Assembly: GCF_900129175.1 (NCBI RefSeq)
Contig: NZ_FQUI01000024.1
Coordinates: forward strand, 1 to 33,891
DNA length: 33,891 nt
Reading direction: 5' to 3'
Source of the DNA: Marinitoga hydrogenitolerans DSM 16785
GTDB taxonomy: Bacteria > Thermotogota > Thermotogae > Petrotogales > Petrotogaceae
Shown: one piece after another, positions 16,586 to 27,294 of the stretch
Numbering within the stretch: position 1 is the stretch's first letter
How the letters are laid out: every line of letters starts with the position of its first letter
Notes under the pieces: model-generated
The model's database searches: none
Told to the model about the DNA's origin: nothing
Seen by the model: only the letters and a program-made list of their open reading frames with translations
Translations under genes and position numbers: made by a program

Positions 16586-18421
16586 TTATTTTACTTTTTC
16601 CGAAGATAAAATAATATTTTTTAATTTTTCAGGTTTTACAACAAATTCATCAAGAAGTTCTTTTCTAGTTCCTTGCGGGATGAAAAAGTCATCAATACCA
16701 AAAGTAAATAAATTACAACTAATATTATTTTTTAGTATATAAGTTTTTATTTCTTCATTAAAACCACCTTTTAAGCTGTTTTCTTCTATTGTAATTACAT
16801 TAACATCATTTTTTATATATAAATTCAATATATGATTATCAATATTTTTAATAGATCTAATTCCAATAATTGTAGCATTTAACTCTTTCCATAAATCTTT
16901 ATACTCTTCTATTAATTGACCTACAACCAATAAGATATTTTTATTATTTGCTTTTTTTATTAACTTCCAGTTATAATCTACAATTTTTAAATTTTCAATA
17001 ATATTATCAATATTTATATTCTCTCCACCTCGTGGAAATCTTATAAATGTAGGTTTATCTAACCCTTTTTTAAAAGAAGTATAAATCATATTAGCTAAAT
17101 CTTGAGCATTTAATGGTGTGTAGATTTCAATATCAGGAATTAAACGCAAATAAGAAATATCAAAAACTCCATGATGTGTAGGGCCATCTTCACCGACTAT
17201 TCCAGCTCTATCTAATAAAAATAAGACAGGAATTTTTTGTAAAGCAATATCATGTACAATAGAGTCAAAAGCTCTTTGCATGAATGTGGAGTATATATCA
17301 ACCACGCTAAATATTCCAGACAATCTTACGGCACCTGCAGCTGTAACAATTGAAGGTTCAGTAATACCTAAGTCTATCACTTTTTCTGGAAAATTATCTT
17401 TTAGTATATTTAAACCGGTTCCGTTTTCCATAGCAGCAGTAAAGGTTATAAAATTATGATTTTTAGCTAAAAAATTTAATGTATGTCCAACAACTTTAGA
17501 ATAAGAAATATTTTTTTCTATTTTATTGCTAATACCATGAAACTTTGTTGGATTTTCTTCAGCAAAAGACAATCCTTTCCCCTTTATTGTTTTAAGATGT
17601 AAAATACAAGGGCCATCATTATAATTTTTTATAAACTCCAAATAATGTTCTAATTTTTTTATATTATGGCCATCGACAGGTCCATAATATTTTATACCCA
17701 TATCTTCAAAAATTCCTAATGTGTTATTATATACAGTATGTTTAATTCCATCTTTTAATTTTTTCAAAACACCTTCAATATCTTGACCAACTTCTGTAAC
17801 TTCTAAGGATTCTTTTAGTTTTTCCTTAAAATTGTAGTAATCATAAGAAATTCTAACTTTGTTTAGTAATTTTGCTAATGCACCAACATTTGGTGAAATA
17901 GACATTTCATTATTTAATAAAATTATTTTCATATTTGAATTAATGGATTTTAATTGATTTAATGATTCTAAAACCATTCCACTTGTCATAGCGCCATCGC
18001 CAAGTATTGCGATAACATTTTTTTCAATATGTTGTTTTTTAAATCCTAATTCATAACCCAGAGCTACAGCAATAGATGTTCCGGCATGCCCTGCGCCAAA
18101 ATAATCATATTTACTTTCGAAAATATTTGTAAAACCACTAATTCCATTTTTTTGCCTTAAAGTTTTAAAACTCCCCCAACGACCTGTTAAGAGTTTGTGC
18201 GTATAAGCTTGATGACTCGTATCCCATATAATAATATCTTCTTCCGGGTCAAAAATTCTATATAAAGCTAAAGTTAATTCCACAGTTCCTAAATTCGAAG
18301 CCAAATGCCCCGTGTTTTTTGTTACGGTATTGTATATATATTCTCTAATTCTTTTTGAAAATTTTTCTAATTGATTATAATCCATTTTACGAATCGCATT
18401 ATACAATGGTTTTTCATTCAT
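16586..18421 (-). CDS. dxs: 1-deoxy-D-xylulose-5-phosphate synthase
   Basis: This is the thiamine-diphosphate enzyme that joins pyruvate and glyceraldehyde-3-phosphate in the first step of the MEP isoprenoid pathway. It has the family motifs GHLASNLGTVELTLAL, W-D-T-S-H-Q-A-Y, FGAGHAGTSIA, the ThDP motif (I-L-G-D-G-A-M-T-S-G ending with the N-N-E-M stretch), KTIKGKGLSFAEENPTKFHG and DRAGIVGEDGPTHHG. The open frame extends to 18535, but that would overlap nusB; the ATG at 18421 (M-N-E-K-P-L-Y) has GAGGTGA 5 bases upstream and gives 611 residues, normal for the family. It follows nusB by 10 bases, a common arrangement. Confidence 0.96.
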   Translation of the reverse strand: MNEKPLYNAIRKMDYNQLEKFSKRIREYIYNTVTKNTGHLASNLGTVELTLALYRIFDPEEDIIIWDTSHQAYTHKLLTGRWGSFKTLRQKNGISGFTNIFESKYDYFGAGHAGTSIAVALGYELGFKKQHIEKNVIAILGDGAMTSGMVLESLNQLKSINSNMKIILLNNEMSISPNVGALAKLLNKVRISYDYYNFKEKLKESLEVTEVGQDIEGVLKKLKDGIKHTVYNNTLGIFEDMGIKYYGPVDGHNIKKLEHYLEFIKNYNDGPCILHLKTIKGKGLSFAEENPTKFHGISNKIEKNISYSKVVGHTLNFLAKNHNFITFTAAMENGTGLNILKDNFPEKVIDLGITEPSIVTAAGAVRLSGIFSVVDIYSTFMQRAFDSIVHDIALQKIPVLFLLDRAGIVGEDGPTHHGVFDISYLRLIPDIEIYTPLNAQDLANMIYTSFKKGLDKPTFIRFPRGGENINIDNIIENLKIVDYNWKLIKKANNKNILLVVGQLIEEYKDLWKELNATIIGIRSIKNIDNHILNLYIKNDVNVITIEENSLKGGFNEEIKTYILKNNISCNLFTFGIDDFFIPQGTRKELLDEFVVKPEKLKNIILSSEKVK

Positions 18422-18431
18422 TAAATCACCT

Positions 18432-18860
18432 CTATAAACGTTTAAACTCTTTTTTAGCAATTCTATCAAGAATACCATTAATAAATTTTGCGCTACTTTT
18501 ATTTGAATATTTTTTAGCCAATTCAACAGCTTCATCCAAAATTACTTTTGGCGGTATATCTTGCCTGTTTTTTAATTCAAAAATAGATAATCTTAAAATT
18601 GATTTTTCTATATTAGCAATTCTATCAAATTCCCAATTTAATAAATATTTTTTTATTAAATTGTCATATTCTTCTTTGTTATTATATATATTTTGTAAAT
18701 ATATTTCAGCTTCCTCAATGAGGTTTTGAGGGACCTTTTTGTTGCTTAAAAGGTCCCTCAATAAATTTAATATTTCTTCATAAGATATGTTTTCATTAAA
18801 TTCTAATTGAAAAATACTTTTTAATACAGATTCCCTAACTTTTCTTCTTGATGAAATCAA
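18432..18860 (-). CDS. nusB: Transcription antitermination protein NusB
   Basis: This 142-residue all-helical protein binds boxA RNA with NusE (S10) to allow complete transcription of rRNA operons. It has the typical start with basic residues (RRKVRESVLKSIFQLEF), the W-E-F-D-R-I-A-N-I-E-K-S-I-L-R motif, and P-P-K-V-I-L-D-E-A-V-E-L-A-K-K-Y with FINGILDRIAKK at the end. The start is TTG, whose last two bases are shared with the stop codon of the Asp23-like gene (TTGA), so translation is coupled. Confidence 0.95.
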   Translation of the reverse strand: MISSRRKVRESVLKSIFQLEFNENISYEEILNLLRDLLSNKKVPQNLIEEAEIYLQNIYNNKEEYDNLIKKYLLNWEFDRIANIEKSILRLSIFELKNRQDIPPKVILDEAVELAKKYSNKSSAKFINGILDRIAKKEFKRL

Positions 18861-19306
18861 TTTTCAACACTCCCATTGTCATCTTCAATAATTTTGTTTT
18901 CTTCTTCATCGATTATAATATTGTTTTCTTCTATAACTTCAGGTATTTTTTCAATTTCTTCAATATTTTCTTCGGAAGAAGAGACAATTAAACCATCCAA
19001 AACAATGTCAATATTTCTTACAGGCACTTCAGTCATTTTTTCAACTTCTGATTTTAAAAAATTTTGTAAATCTTTTGCGAATTTTATTATGCTAGCTCCA
19101 TATTTTGCTTTTGTTTTAATGTAAACAGAAATTGTTTCATCATCATTTTCAACAATTTTAATCATTTTAGAAATATCTTTTTCATTTAAATCAATTTCAG
19201 GCACCTGTTCTTTAAAAAAAAGTTGATAAGATTTCATGGCCAATTCCTTTAAAGCGTTATCTGAAAAAGAAAGTTCGCCAAATTGATTATTTTCATTAAT
19301 GGCCAT
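18857..19306 (-). CDS. Asp23/Gls24 family protein
   Basis: A 149-residue cytoplasmic protein of the alkaline-shock Asp23/Gls24 family. The core (FGELSFSDNALKELA, YIKTKAKYGASIIKFAKDL, EVPVRNIDIVLDGLIV) matches the family; the last 30 residues are a Glu/Asn/Ile-rich acidic tail with little complexity. The ATG at 19306 is preceded by AGGAGGGGAAAT and is preferred over the longer frame to 19384, which overlaps efp. An Asp23-type gene between efp and nusB is a widespread arrangement in Firmicutes. Asp23 in staphylococci is membrane-linked and affects envelope stress; the role here is not known. Confidence 0.88.
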   Translation of the reverse strand: MAINENNQFGELSFSDNALKELAMKSYQLFFKEQVPEIDLNEKDISKMIKIVENDDETISVYIKTKAKYGASIIKFAKDLQNFLKSEVEKMTEVPVRNIDIVLDGLIVSSSEENIEEIEKIPEVIEENNIIIDEEENKIIEDDNGSVEN

Positions 19307-19319
19307 ATTTCCCCTCCTT

Positions 19320-19877
19320 TCAGGCTCTTTCAATATATTCCCCGGTTCTTGTATCAATCTTAACTTTTTGCCCAACTTCAACAAAGAATGGAACTGTTGT
19401 TTTTAATCCTGTTTCCAATTTTGCAGGTTTTCCACCACCGGAAGCAGTATCTCCTTTGAAATTAGGCTCTGTTTCTACAACTTCTAATATAACTACTGTA
19501 GGCAACACTATTCCAACAGGTTTTTCATCATAGAATGTTAAAGTTACTTCCAGATTATCAATTAAAAAATCTTTAGCGTCTGAAACATCTTCTTCTGATA
19601 GTAAATATTGTTCATAAGTATTTAAGTCCATAAAAACATAATTATCTCCATCATGATATAGATATTCCGCTGGTCTATAATCTAAAGCAGCTTCTTCAAC
19701 TTTTTCACCAGAATTGAAATTTTTGTCTATTACGTAACCAGTTTTTAAATTTTTTAATTTAGTTTTAATTATTCCACTACCTCTACCAGTAAAGTGTTTT
19801 TGCATACCTAAAACTCTATATAATTCACCGTCTATTAAAATAATCATACCTTTTTTTAAATCGCCAACCACTACCAT
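19320..19877 (-). CDS. efp: Translation elongation factor P
   Basis: EF-P rescues ribosomes stalled on proline stretches by entering between the P and E sites. The 185-residue protein has the KOW-like N-terminal domain ([20 protein letters not shown]) and two OB domains ending in [14 protein letters not shown]. The tip loop, which carries the modified Lys in E. coli, reads K-H-F-T-G-R-G-S-G, so the tip residue is Arg32. The ATG at 19877 is chosen over 19886 because AGGAGG lies 9-10 bases upstream of it and only 1 base from the other. It is followed by Asp23-like and nusB in the same operon. Confidence 0.95.
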   Translation of the reverse strand: MVVVGDLKKGMIILIDGELYRVLGMQKHFTGRGSGIIKTKLKNLKTGYVIDKNFNSGEKVEEAALDYRPAEYLYHDGDNYVFMDLNTYEQYLLSEEDVSDAKDFLIDNLEVTLTFYDEKPVGIVLPTVVILEVVETEPNFKGDTASGGGKPAKLETGLKTTVPFFVEVGQKVKIDTRTGEYIERA

Positions 19878-19923
19878 ATTTTTCATTCCTCCTACTTCAA
19901 TAATTAAGAAATATATGTAATAT

Positions 19924-21009
19924 TTACGAAATAATAATTAGATTCTTATCAAATGATGTTAAAACTTCACATCCATCTTCAGTAATTAAAATATCATCTT
20001 CTATTCTTACACCAAATTCACCAGGTAAATAGATTCCAGGTTCTATTGTTATAACATCTCCTACTTTAGAAACAGCTTCAGATATCTTAGAAACTCTTGG
20101 ATTTTCATGAACTTCTAATCCTAAACCATGTCCTAAACTATGTGTAAAATATTCACCATATCCACCTTTAGAAATTATATCACGAGCAATTTTATCTAAA
20201 TCACTATATTTCATTCCAGCTTTAGCAGCATCAATAGCAGCTTTTTGTGCTTTTAAAACTAATTCATATATTTCTCTTTGTTTTGGTGATATTTTGTTTA
20301 CAGCTACCGTTCTTGTGATATCTGAATTATAACCATAAGCATAAGCTCCGAAATCTATAACGATTAATTCACCTTCAAATATTTTTTTATTTGAAGCTAT
20401 GCCATGAGGCAAAGCACCACGTGGTCCAGAAGCAACTATTGTTTCAAAAGCATAATTATCAGCGCCAATTAATTTCATATTATATTCTAACTTCGCAGCA
20501 AATTCTTTTTCTGTCATTCCTATATAAAAAGAATCTAATGTTTCTTCTAAAGCTCTTTCCGCAATTTCTGCCGCATTTTTAATAAAAGTAACTTCTTTTT
20601 TTGATTTTATCCTTCTCATCTCAATAATTAACTCTTCTGCTGGAATAAATTCATAATCTTCAAAGCTTTTTAGTACCTTTAAATATATATTTGTGGAAAC
20701 ATTATTTGATTCAAATCCAATTTTGGATCCTTTTTTTACATCGAAAATATCTTTTAATGCTTCAGATAATTTGCTCTTAAAAAGAAGTGGTTTTATTCCT
20801 GTTTCTTTTTCGGCTTGTTCTAAATATCTCCCATCGGTTAAAAAAGATATATGGTCGTGAGTAATATAAATTACGGAAAATGAACCTGTAAAACCAGTTA
20901 AATAATAGGAAGATGGCTTTGAAGAACCCTCGATGTTAATAACTAAATAAGCATCTAGACCCTTTGACAACATTTTTCTTCTTAATTCTTTTATTCTGTT
21001 TTCAAACAT
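19924..21009 (-). CDS. pepP: Xaa-Pro aminopeptidase (M24 family)
   Basis: This cytoplasmic metallopeptidase removes N-terminal residues preceding proline. Its 361 residues are normal. The N-terminal creatinase-like domain spans about 1-125. The pita-bread domain shows all five metal ligands: two Asp in [19 protein letters not shown], His in [13 protein letters not shown], and two Glu in [18 protein letters not shown]. Its neighbour efp handles proline-rich translation, and the pepP-efp pair is common. An extended -10 promoter (21055-21063) lies between it and mutS, so this gene may start a sub-operon. Confidence 0.94.
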   Translation of the reverse strand: MFENRIKELRRKMLSKGLDAYLVINIEGSSKPSSYYLTGFTGSFSVIYITHDHISFLTDGRYLEQAEKETGIKPLLFKSKLSEALKDIFDVKKGSKIGFESNNVSTNIYLKVLKSFEDYEFIPAEELIIEMRRIKSKKEVTFIKNAAEIAERALEETLDSFYIGMTEKEFAAKLEYNMKLIGADNYAFETIVASGPRGALPHGIASNKKIFEGELIVIDFGAYAYGYNSDITRTVAVNKISPKQREIYELVLKAQKAAIDAAKAGMKYSDLDKIARDIISKGGYGEYFTHSLGHGLGLEVHENPRVSKISEAVSKVGDVITIEPGIYLPGEFGVRIEDDILITEDGCEVLTSFDKNLIIIS

Positions 21010-21054
21010 TCGGAAATCCCCTTTCTAAAATTTTTTAGGTACATCACCCAGATT

Positions 21055-21063
21055 ATTATACCA
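21055..21063 (-). promoter_or_regulatory. Extended -10 promoter before pepP
   Basis: On the minus strand TGG-TATAAT (TATAAT at 21060-21055) lies between the mutS stop and the pepP start. There is no good -35 at the right distance, which is tolerated with an extended -10. It would let pepP, efp, Asp23-like, nusB and dxs be transcribed independently of mutS. Confidence 0.6.
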
Positions 21064-21068
21064 TAGAA

Positions 21069-23495
21069 TTAAAAAAGTTTTAATTGATTTTTATTTTTAC
21101 TAAATTTTTTTTGTTTAATTTTTTTCATACTTTTTAATTTTTCTTCAAAAGCTGTTTTATTAGAAATCTCATTCATAACTTCTTTTGCTCTTAATACAAC
21201 TTCATTTGGAATTCCAGCTAATTTAGCAACTTCAATACCATAGCTCTTATCACTAATACCATCTTCAATTTTATGTAAAAATATTATACCAGATTCAGTT
21301 TCTAAAACCTTTACTCTTTTATTAATAATTCCATCATAAAAATCATTTAACATAGTCAATTCCATATAATGTGTAGCGAAAATAGTATAAGATTTTAAAA
21401 CTTGATAAATGTATTCGGATGTTGCCCAAGCGACACTAATACCATCTATAGTTCCAGTACCTCTTCCAACCTCATCCAGAAGTATCAAACTATTCTCATC
21501 TGCATTATTTAATATTGTAGAAACTTCTGCCATTTCAACTAAAAAAGTTGATTTTCCACTAACAACATCATCTTTAGCCCCAATTCTTGTAAAAATATTT
21601 TTTAAAATAGGTAATTCAACATATTCTGCGGGGACATAAGAACCTATTTGTGCCATTATAGAAATAATTCCAATTTGTCTTAGATATGTAGATTTTCCAC
21701 TCATATTAGGACCTGTTAAGATTACAAATCTTTTTTTTCTATCAAGTTTAATATTATTCGGTATAAAATTGTCTGTAAATTGTTCAACAACAGGGTGTCT
21801 TCCATTAATAATTACTAAATTTTCATTATTAAACTGTGGTTTAATATAGTTATTTTTTATAGATGCTTCAGCAAACCCTCTTAATATATCTATTTCTGCA
21901 ATTTTTGAGGATAATATTTTTAAATCTTTCACATAATTTTGTAATTCAACAATCAAATCATTGTAAATTTTCTTTTCTAATTCTTCAATCTTTTTTTCTG
22001 CTATAGAATATTGTTCTTCTAAATTTCTTAATTCTTCGGTAATAAAGCGTTCTGAATTTACTAAAGTTTGTTTTCTGATATAATTTGGAGGTACTTTATT
22101 AATATTAGTTTTTGTAACTTCTATATAAAAACCATAAATCTTATTCCTTGCAACTTTTAAATTTGATATTCCTGTTTTTTGTTTTTCTTTTAATTCAATC
22201 TCTTTTAAAATCTCGGAGGAATTTTCAAAAATCTTTTTATATCGATCCAATTCTAAATTAAATCCTTTTTTTATAACTTTTCCAGTTCCCACCTGTGTAG
22301 TAGGTTCTTCTAATATAGCATTTGATAACAATTGTTTTAAATCATTAAATTCTTCCAGTGTGTTTAGACCGATTAAGTTCAATAATTCGTTTATATAAGG
22401 TAAAACTTCTAAAGAAATCCTTAAAGCGGTTAAATCTCTTGGAGTAGCTCGAAAAAGAGAAATTCTTGAAGATATCCTTTCAATATCTCTTACTGAACTT
22501 AAATATTCTTTTAATTCTTCCATAATTAAAACATCATTTCTAAAAGTTTCTATAATATTTAATCTTTTTTCAATATTCTCTTTTTTTATTAATGGTTTTG
22601 AGATCCAATGTTGTAAAGTTCTTGACCCCATAGATGTTTTTGTGAACTTTAATATATCATATAAAGTTTTTCCTTTGTTTTCTTGATTTGGTAATAATCC
22701 TAAATTTAAAATAGTTGTTGAATCTAACATCATATTATTAGAACTTTTAAAACGCTTTGGGAAAGAAAAATGATTAATCTTTTGTTTTTGTGTAATTTCC
22801 AAATATTTAAAGACGGCACCTAACGCCAATAACTCATTCTTGTTTAATTTTAATACATCAATATCTAAAATTTCATAACTTTCTTTAATAACGTCTTCAA
22901 AATTTTTGTTAAAATACCATTCATCTAAATCCTCTATATATAATGAAGGATAAATATTTTTAATTTTGCTTTTTAAAGTCTTTAAATTTTTTGATAATAA
23001 AATTTGAACAAATGAGAAGGATGAGATAAAATCTATGATTTCATTTTCCGAAAATTCAAACGAGTCAATGTATATTTCTCCCGTGCTAAAATCAAATATA
23101 ACAAATATAAAATGTTCATTATCATATGAATAAATCAACAATGAATATCGATTATTTTCATCAATCATATTTTCTTCAACGACAGTTCCAGGTGTGAGAA
23201 TTTTTGTAACTTCTCTTTTAACTATCCCTTTAGCTGTAGTAGGATCTTCAACTTGGTCACAAATTGCGACTTTAAAACCTTGTTCAAGAAGTTTTTTTAG
23301 ATAATTATCTAAAGCATGATGTGGAATGCCAGCCATTGGATGACCATTTCTGTGAGTTAGGGTGATTTGAAGTGCTTCGCTGGTAATTTTTGCATCTTCA
23401 AAAAATGTTTCATAAAAATCACCCAATCTAAAAAGCAAAATACAATCTTGATATTGATTTTTTATTTCTAAGTATTGTCTTATCATAGGCGTCAT
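21069..23495 (-). CDS. mutS: DNA mismatch repair protein MutS
   Basis: This 808-residue protein recognises mismatches and starts repair. It has the mismatch-binding F-x-E within LLFRLGDFYETFFEDA, HPMAGIPHHALDNYLKKLLE, the core and clamp domains, and an ATPase with Walker A GPNMSGKSTYLRQ (about residue 595), a signature loop (RIGAKDDVVSGKSTFLVEM), Walker B (LILLDEVGRGT) and a switch His in IFATHYMEL. The ATG at 23495 is 13 bases from the ribosome binding site GGAAGGTGA, too far; an ATT at 23504 is 4 bases from it and gives M-S-N-M-T-P-M, a more usual MutS start. No mutL is in the window. The clpP-mutS gap carries two hairpins. Confidence 0.96.
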   Translation of the reverse strand: MTPMIRQYLEIKNQYQDCILLFRLGDFYETFFEDAKITSEALQITLTHRNGHPMAGIPHHALDNYLKKLLEQGFKVAICDQVEDPTTAKGIVKREVTKILTPGTVVEENMIDENNRYSLLIYSYDNEHFIFVIFDFSTGEIYIDSFEFSENEIIDFISSFSFVQILLSKNLKTLKSKIKNIYPSLYIEDLDEWYFNKNFEDVIKESYEILDIDVLKLNKNELLALGAVFKYLEITQKQKINHFSFPKRFKSSNNMMLDSTTILNLGLLPNQENKGKTLYDILKFTKTSMGSRTLQHWISKPLIKKENIEKRLNIIETFRNDVLIMEELKEYLSSVRDIERISSRISLFRATPRDLTALRISLEVLPYINELLNLIGLNTLEEFNDLKQLLSNAILEEPTTQVGTGKVIKKGFNLELDRYKKIFENSSEILKEIELKEKQKTGISNLKVARNKIYGFYIEVTKTNINKVPPNYIRKQTLVNSERFITEELRNLEEQYSIAEKKIEELEKKIYNDLIVELQNYVKDLKILSSKIAEIDILRGFAEASIKNNYIKPQFNNENLVIINGRHPVVEQFTDNFIPNNIKLDRKKRFVILTGPNMSGKSTYLRQIGIISIMAQIGSYVPAEYVELPILKNIFTRIGAKDDVVSGKSTFLVEMAEVSTILNNADENSLILLDEVGRGTGTIDGISVAWATSEYIYQVLKSYTIFATHYMELTMLNDFYDGIINKRVKVLETESGIIFLHKIEDGISDKSYGIEVAKLAGIPNEVVLRAKEVMNEISNKTAFEEKLKSMKKIKQKKFSKNKNQLKLF

Positions 23496-23523
23496 ATTGC
23501 TAATGTTATCACCTTCCCGTTAC

Positions 23524-23547
23524 ATCAGGGTGCTTTCGCACCCTGAT
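23524..23547 (-). promoter_or_regulatory. Leader hairpin just upstream of mutS
   Basis: ATCAGGGTGC (23524-23533) pairs with GCACCCTGAT (23538-23547); on the transcribed strand the loop is GAAA, a stable GNRA tetraloop. It lies 6 bases before the mutS ribosome binding site and has no U run in the transcribed direction, so it may act on mRNA stability or translation instead of termination. Confidence 0.65.
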
Positions 23548-23568
23548 TATGAAACTCTTATTATATTT

Positions 23569-23599
23569 ATATTTCAGGGCGCTTAGCGCCCTGAAATAT
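23569..23599 (-). terminator. Hairpin after clpP, possible terminator
   Basis: ATATTTCAGGGCGC (23569-23582) pairs with GCGCCCTGAAATAT (23586-23599) with a 3-base loop: a 14-bp stem with a GC-rich top, overlapping the clpP stop codon. After it the transcript reads AUAAAUAUAAUAAG, AU-rich but without a continuous U run, so termination may be partial and some transcripts may reach mutS. Confidence 0.6.
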
Positions 23600-24191
23600 T
23601 ACTTTATTTCTTTTCGGCTTTTAATAACTTTATCAATTAAACCGTATTCCAAAGCTTCTTCGGCAGACATAAAATAATCTCTATCTGTATCTTTTTCTAT
23701 TGTCGCTAAATCTTGACCTGTATGATCACTTAATATTTTATTTAACATTTTTTTAATTCTTAATAATTCTTGAACTTGTATTTCTACATCTTTAGCCGTT
23801 CCTTGAGCACCGCCCCAAGGTTGATGAATCATGATTCTGGAATTTGGTAAAGCAAACCTTTTTCCTTTTGTGCCTGCTGCTAACAACACAGCTCCCATTG
23901 AAGCAGCTTGACCTATACAAATTGTTGCAACATCTGGTTTGATATATTGCATAGTATCATACATAGCCAATCCGGCAGTAACAGACCCCCCTGGGCTGTT
24001 TATATAAAGATAAATATCCTTTTCAGGATCTTGTGCTTCTAAAAATAGTAACTGTGCTACGACTAAGTTTGATACATAATCATTCACATCTGAACCTAAA
24101 AATATAATTCTATCTTTTAATAATCTTGAGTATATATCATAAGCTCTTTCATATCTTCCTGTGGATTCAACAACTACAGGTATTGGCATAC

Positions 24192-24195
<4 letters not shown>
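23599..24195 (-). CDS. clpP: ATP-dependent Clp protease proteolytic subunit
   Basis: This is the serine-protease barrel that works with Clp ATPases to degrade unfolded or tagged proteins. At 198 residues it is full length with the catalytic triad Ser99 ([10 protein letters not shown]), His124 (IMIHQPWGG) and Asp173 (D-R-D-Y-F-M-S). [14 protein letters not shown] is the oxyanion region. The GTG start at 24195 is well spaced from AAGGTGA and overlaps the stop of the remA-like gene (GTGA); the ATG two codons later is too far from the site. No clpX follows; mutS is next. Confidence 0.96.
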
Positions 24196-25831
<1,636 letters not shown>

Positions 25832-25836
25832 TTTAT

Positions 25837-26403
25837 ATGATTGTAATTTTCGGAGGTACATATAACCCACCACATATTGGACATAGAATTATAGCAGAAT
25901 ATGCATATGATTATTTAAAACCAGACAAATTTTTAATAATTCCAGCAGTTGTACCGCCACACAAAATAGAAAATACTAGTATTTTGGATTTTGAAACTAG
26001 AAAATTATGGTGTGAAAAGACTTTTCCTGAAGAACGTTTTATAGTTAGTGATATCGAAAAAAAATTATCTATACCTTCTTATACATATCAAACAGTATTA
26101 TTTCTAAAAAAAGAAATGAAAGAAGAAATATATTTATTGATTGGAGAAGACTCTTTAATTAATTTTCATACATGGTATAAATGGAAAGATTTATTAAAAG
26201 AAGTAACATTAGTTGTATATAAAAGATATTCGGAAAAATTAAAATTTGATAATTATCAAATTCCTCATATATTCTTAAATTCACCATTAATAGAAATATC
26301 TGCGACAGAAATTAGAAATAGAATAAAAAAGAATTTAAGTATATATGGAATGGTTTCTGATAATATAGTTGAGGATGTAATAATAAAATACAGGCATGAA
26401 TAA
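25837..26403 (+). CDS. nadD: Nicotinate-nucleotide adenylyltransferase
   Basis: This enzyme makes deamido-NAD from nicotinate mononucleotide and ATP in NAD synthesis. The nucleotidyltransferase motif (VIFGGTYNPPHIGH) is at the very N-terminus and the I-S-A-T-E-I-R motif near the C-terminus. The ATG at 25837 is preferred: GGAGTGA, which also contains the obg stop codon, is 5 bases upstream. Product length is 188 residues. The obg-nadD pair is common in bacteria. NAD made here also feeds the NAD-dependent ligase of this window, though that is only a pathway link. Confidence 0.94.
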   Translation: MIVIFGGTYNPPHIGHRIIAEYAYDYLKPDKFLIIPAVVPPHKIENTSILDFETRKLWCEKTFPEERFIVSDIEKKLSIPSYTYQTVLFLKKEMKEEIYLLIGEDSLINFHTWYKWKDLLKEVTLVVYKRYSEKLKFDNYQIPHIFLNSPLIEISATEIRNRIKKNLSIYGMVSDNIVEDVIIKYRHE

Positions 26404-26418
26404 TCATGCCTGTATTTT
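26385..26418. terminator. Bidirectional terminator between nadD and the TIGR00266 gene
   Basis: AAAATACAGGCATGA (26385-26399) pairs with TCATGCCTGTATTTT (26404-26418), a 15-bp stem with a 4-base loop. The nadD stop codon lies in the loop, and T or A runs on both flanks suit termination in both directions. The convergent gene ends 2 bases further on. Confidence 0.88.
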
Positions 26419-26419
26419 A

Positions 26420-27193
26420 TTAAAACTTAGTGTCTCCACCAAATAATCCACCTAAAAGATTCCCTCCTATGCCATCTATGCCTTTTGTTTCTCCTTTGTT
26501 GGAAAATCTTGCAGCAGAATATATTCTATCAGCAAGTCTGGAAAATGGAAGGCTTTGTAAATAAACTATTCCTGGTCCTGTTACTCTTGTTAAGAACATT
26601 CCTTCGCCACCAAAAAGGGCATTTTTAAAACCTCCAACAAATTGAATATCATAATTTACAGTATTAGAGAAGCCAACAATACACCCTGTATCCACCCTTA
26701 ACGATTCCCCAGGCATAAGATTTTTCTCAATTATCATGCCACCTGCATGGATAAAAACCATTCCATCCCCAACTAATCTTTCTAAAATAAAACCTTCACC
26801 ACCAAATAATCCTGCACCAATTTTTTTAGTAAATGCTATTTCTATTTCTATACCAGCTGCGGAACATAAATAACTATCTTTTTGACATATAAATTCACCA
26901 TTAAATCTTTTTAAATCTATTGGAATAACTTTCCCAGGATATGGAGCACCAAACGCAACATGTTTTTTACCAAGAGAGGTATTGAAAAAATTAGTCACAA
27001 AAAAAATTTCGCCAACGAACATTCTTTTTAATCCTTTAAAAAAGCCACCTCCTGTGTTGGTCTGCATTTCAATTCCATCATCCATATACATCATAGCTCC
27101 AGCTTCAGCTCTAACTCCCTCGCCTGGATCAAGTTCAATTTCCACAAGTTGCATATCATCTCCAATAATTTTATAATCGATAATATCAGCCAT
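26420..27193 (-). CDS. TIGR00266/AIM24 family protein
   Basis: A 257-residue all-beta protein of the TIGR00266 family, related to the mitochondrial AIM24 domain. Repeated glycine-rich strands are visible: VRAEAGAMMYMDDGIEMQT, KKIGAGLFGGEGFILERLVG and KNALFGGEGMFLTRVTGPG, i.e. two similar GLFGGEG/ALFGGEG units, consistent with an internal duplication. The C-terminus is glycine-rich and low in complexity (GGNLLGGLFGGD). The function in bacteria is not known to me. The ATG at 27193 is 7 bases from AGGAGG and preferred over 27199. An extended -10 promoter lies at 27225-27233. Confidence 0.88.
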   Translation of the reverse strand: MADIIDYKIIGDDMQLVEIELDPGEGVRAEAGAMMYMDDGIEMQTNTGGGFFKGLKRMFVGEIFFVTNFFNTSLGKKHVAFGAPYPGKVIPIDLKRFNGEFICQKDSYLCSAAGIEIEIAFTKKIGAGLFGGEGFILERLVGDGMVFIHAGGMIIEKNLMPGESLRVDTGCIVGFSNTVNYDIQFVGGFKNALFGGEGMFLTRVTGPGIVYLQSLPFSRLADRIYSAARFSNKGETKGIDGIGGNLLGGLFGGDTKF

Positions 27194-27224
27194 AACCATT
27201 CCTCCTGTTTTTTGTATATTAATA

Positions 27225-27233
27225 ATTATACCA
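27225..27233 (-). promoter_or_regulatory. Extended -10 promoter of the TIGR00266 gene
   Basis: TGG-TATAAT on the minus strand (TATAAT at 27230-27225), about 30 bases before the start codon, with no convincing -35. It is divergent from the promoter at 27271-27279. Confidence 0.6.
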
Positions 27234-27270
27234 TATGAAGATATTTTTTAAGTTTTCTTTAAGAATCGCG

Positions 27271-27279
27271 TGATATAAT
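27271..27279 (+). promoter_or_regulatory. Extended -10 promoter, probably the original promoter of the iron-sulfur protein gene
   Basis: TGA-TATAAT (27271-27279) on the plus strand, without a clear -35. It lies directly before the left copy of the 14-bp flanking repeat of the insertion sequence. If the element and one repeat are removed in thought, this promoter sits about 30 bases from the ribosome binding site at 29000-29005, a normal leader. Confidence 0.6.
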
Positions 27280-27280
27280 A

Positions 27281-27294
27281 TGTTTATATTCAAC
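27281..27294. repeat. Left copy of the 14-bp target-site duplication
   Basis: TGTTTATATTCAAC is identical to 28981-28994 and directly abuts the left end of the insertion sequence. Confidence 0.85.

Noticed and set aside
18422-18535. Longer N-terminus of DXS from the extended open frame
   Set aside because: It overlaps the 3' end of nusB, lacks family similarity and a ribosome binding site; ATG 18421 has both.
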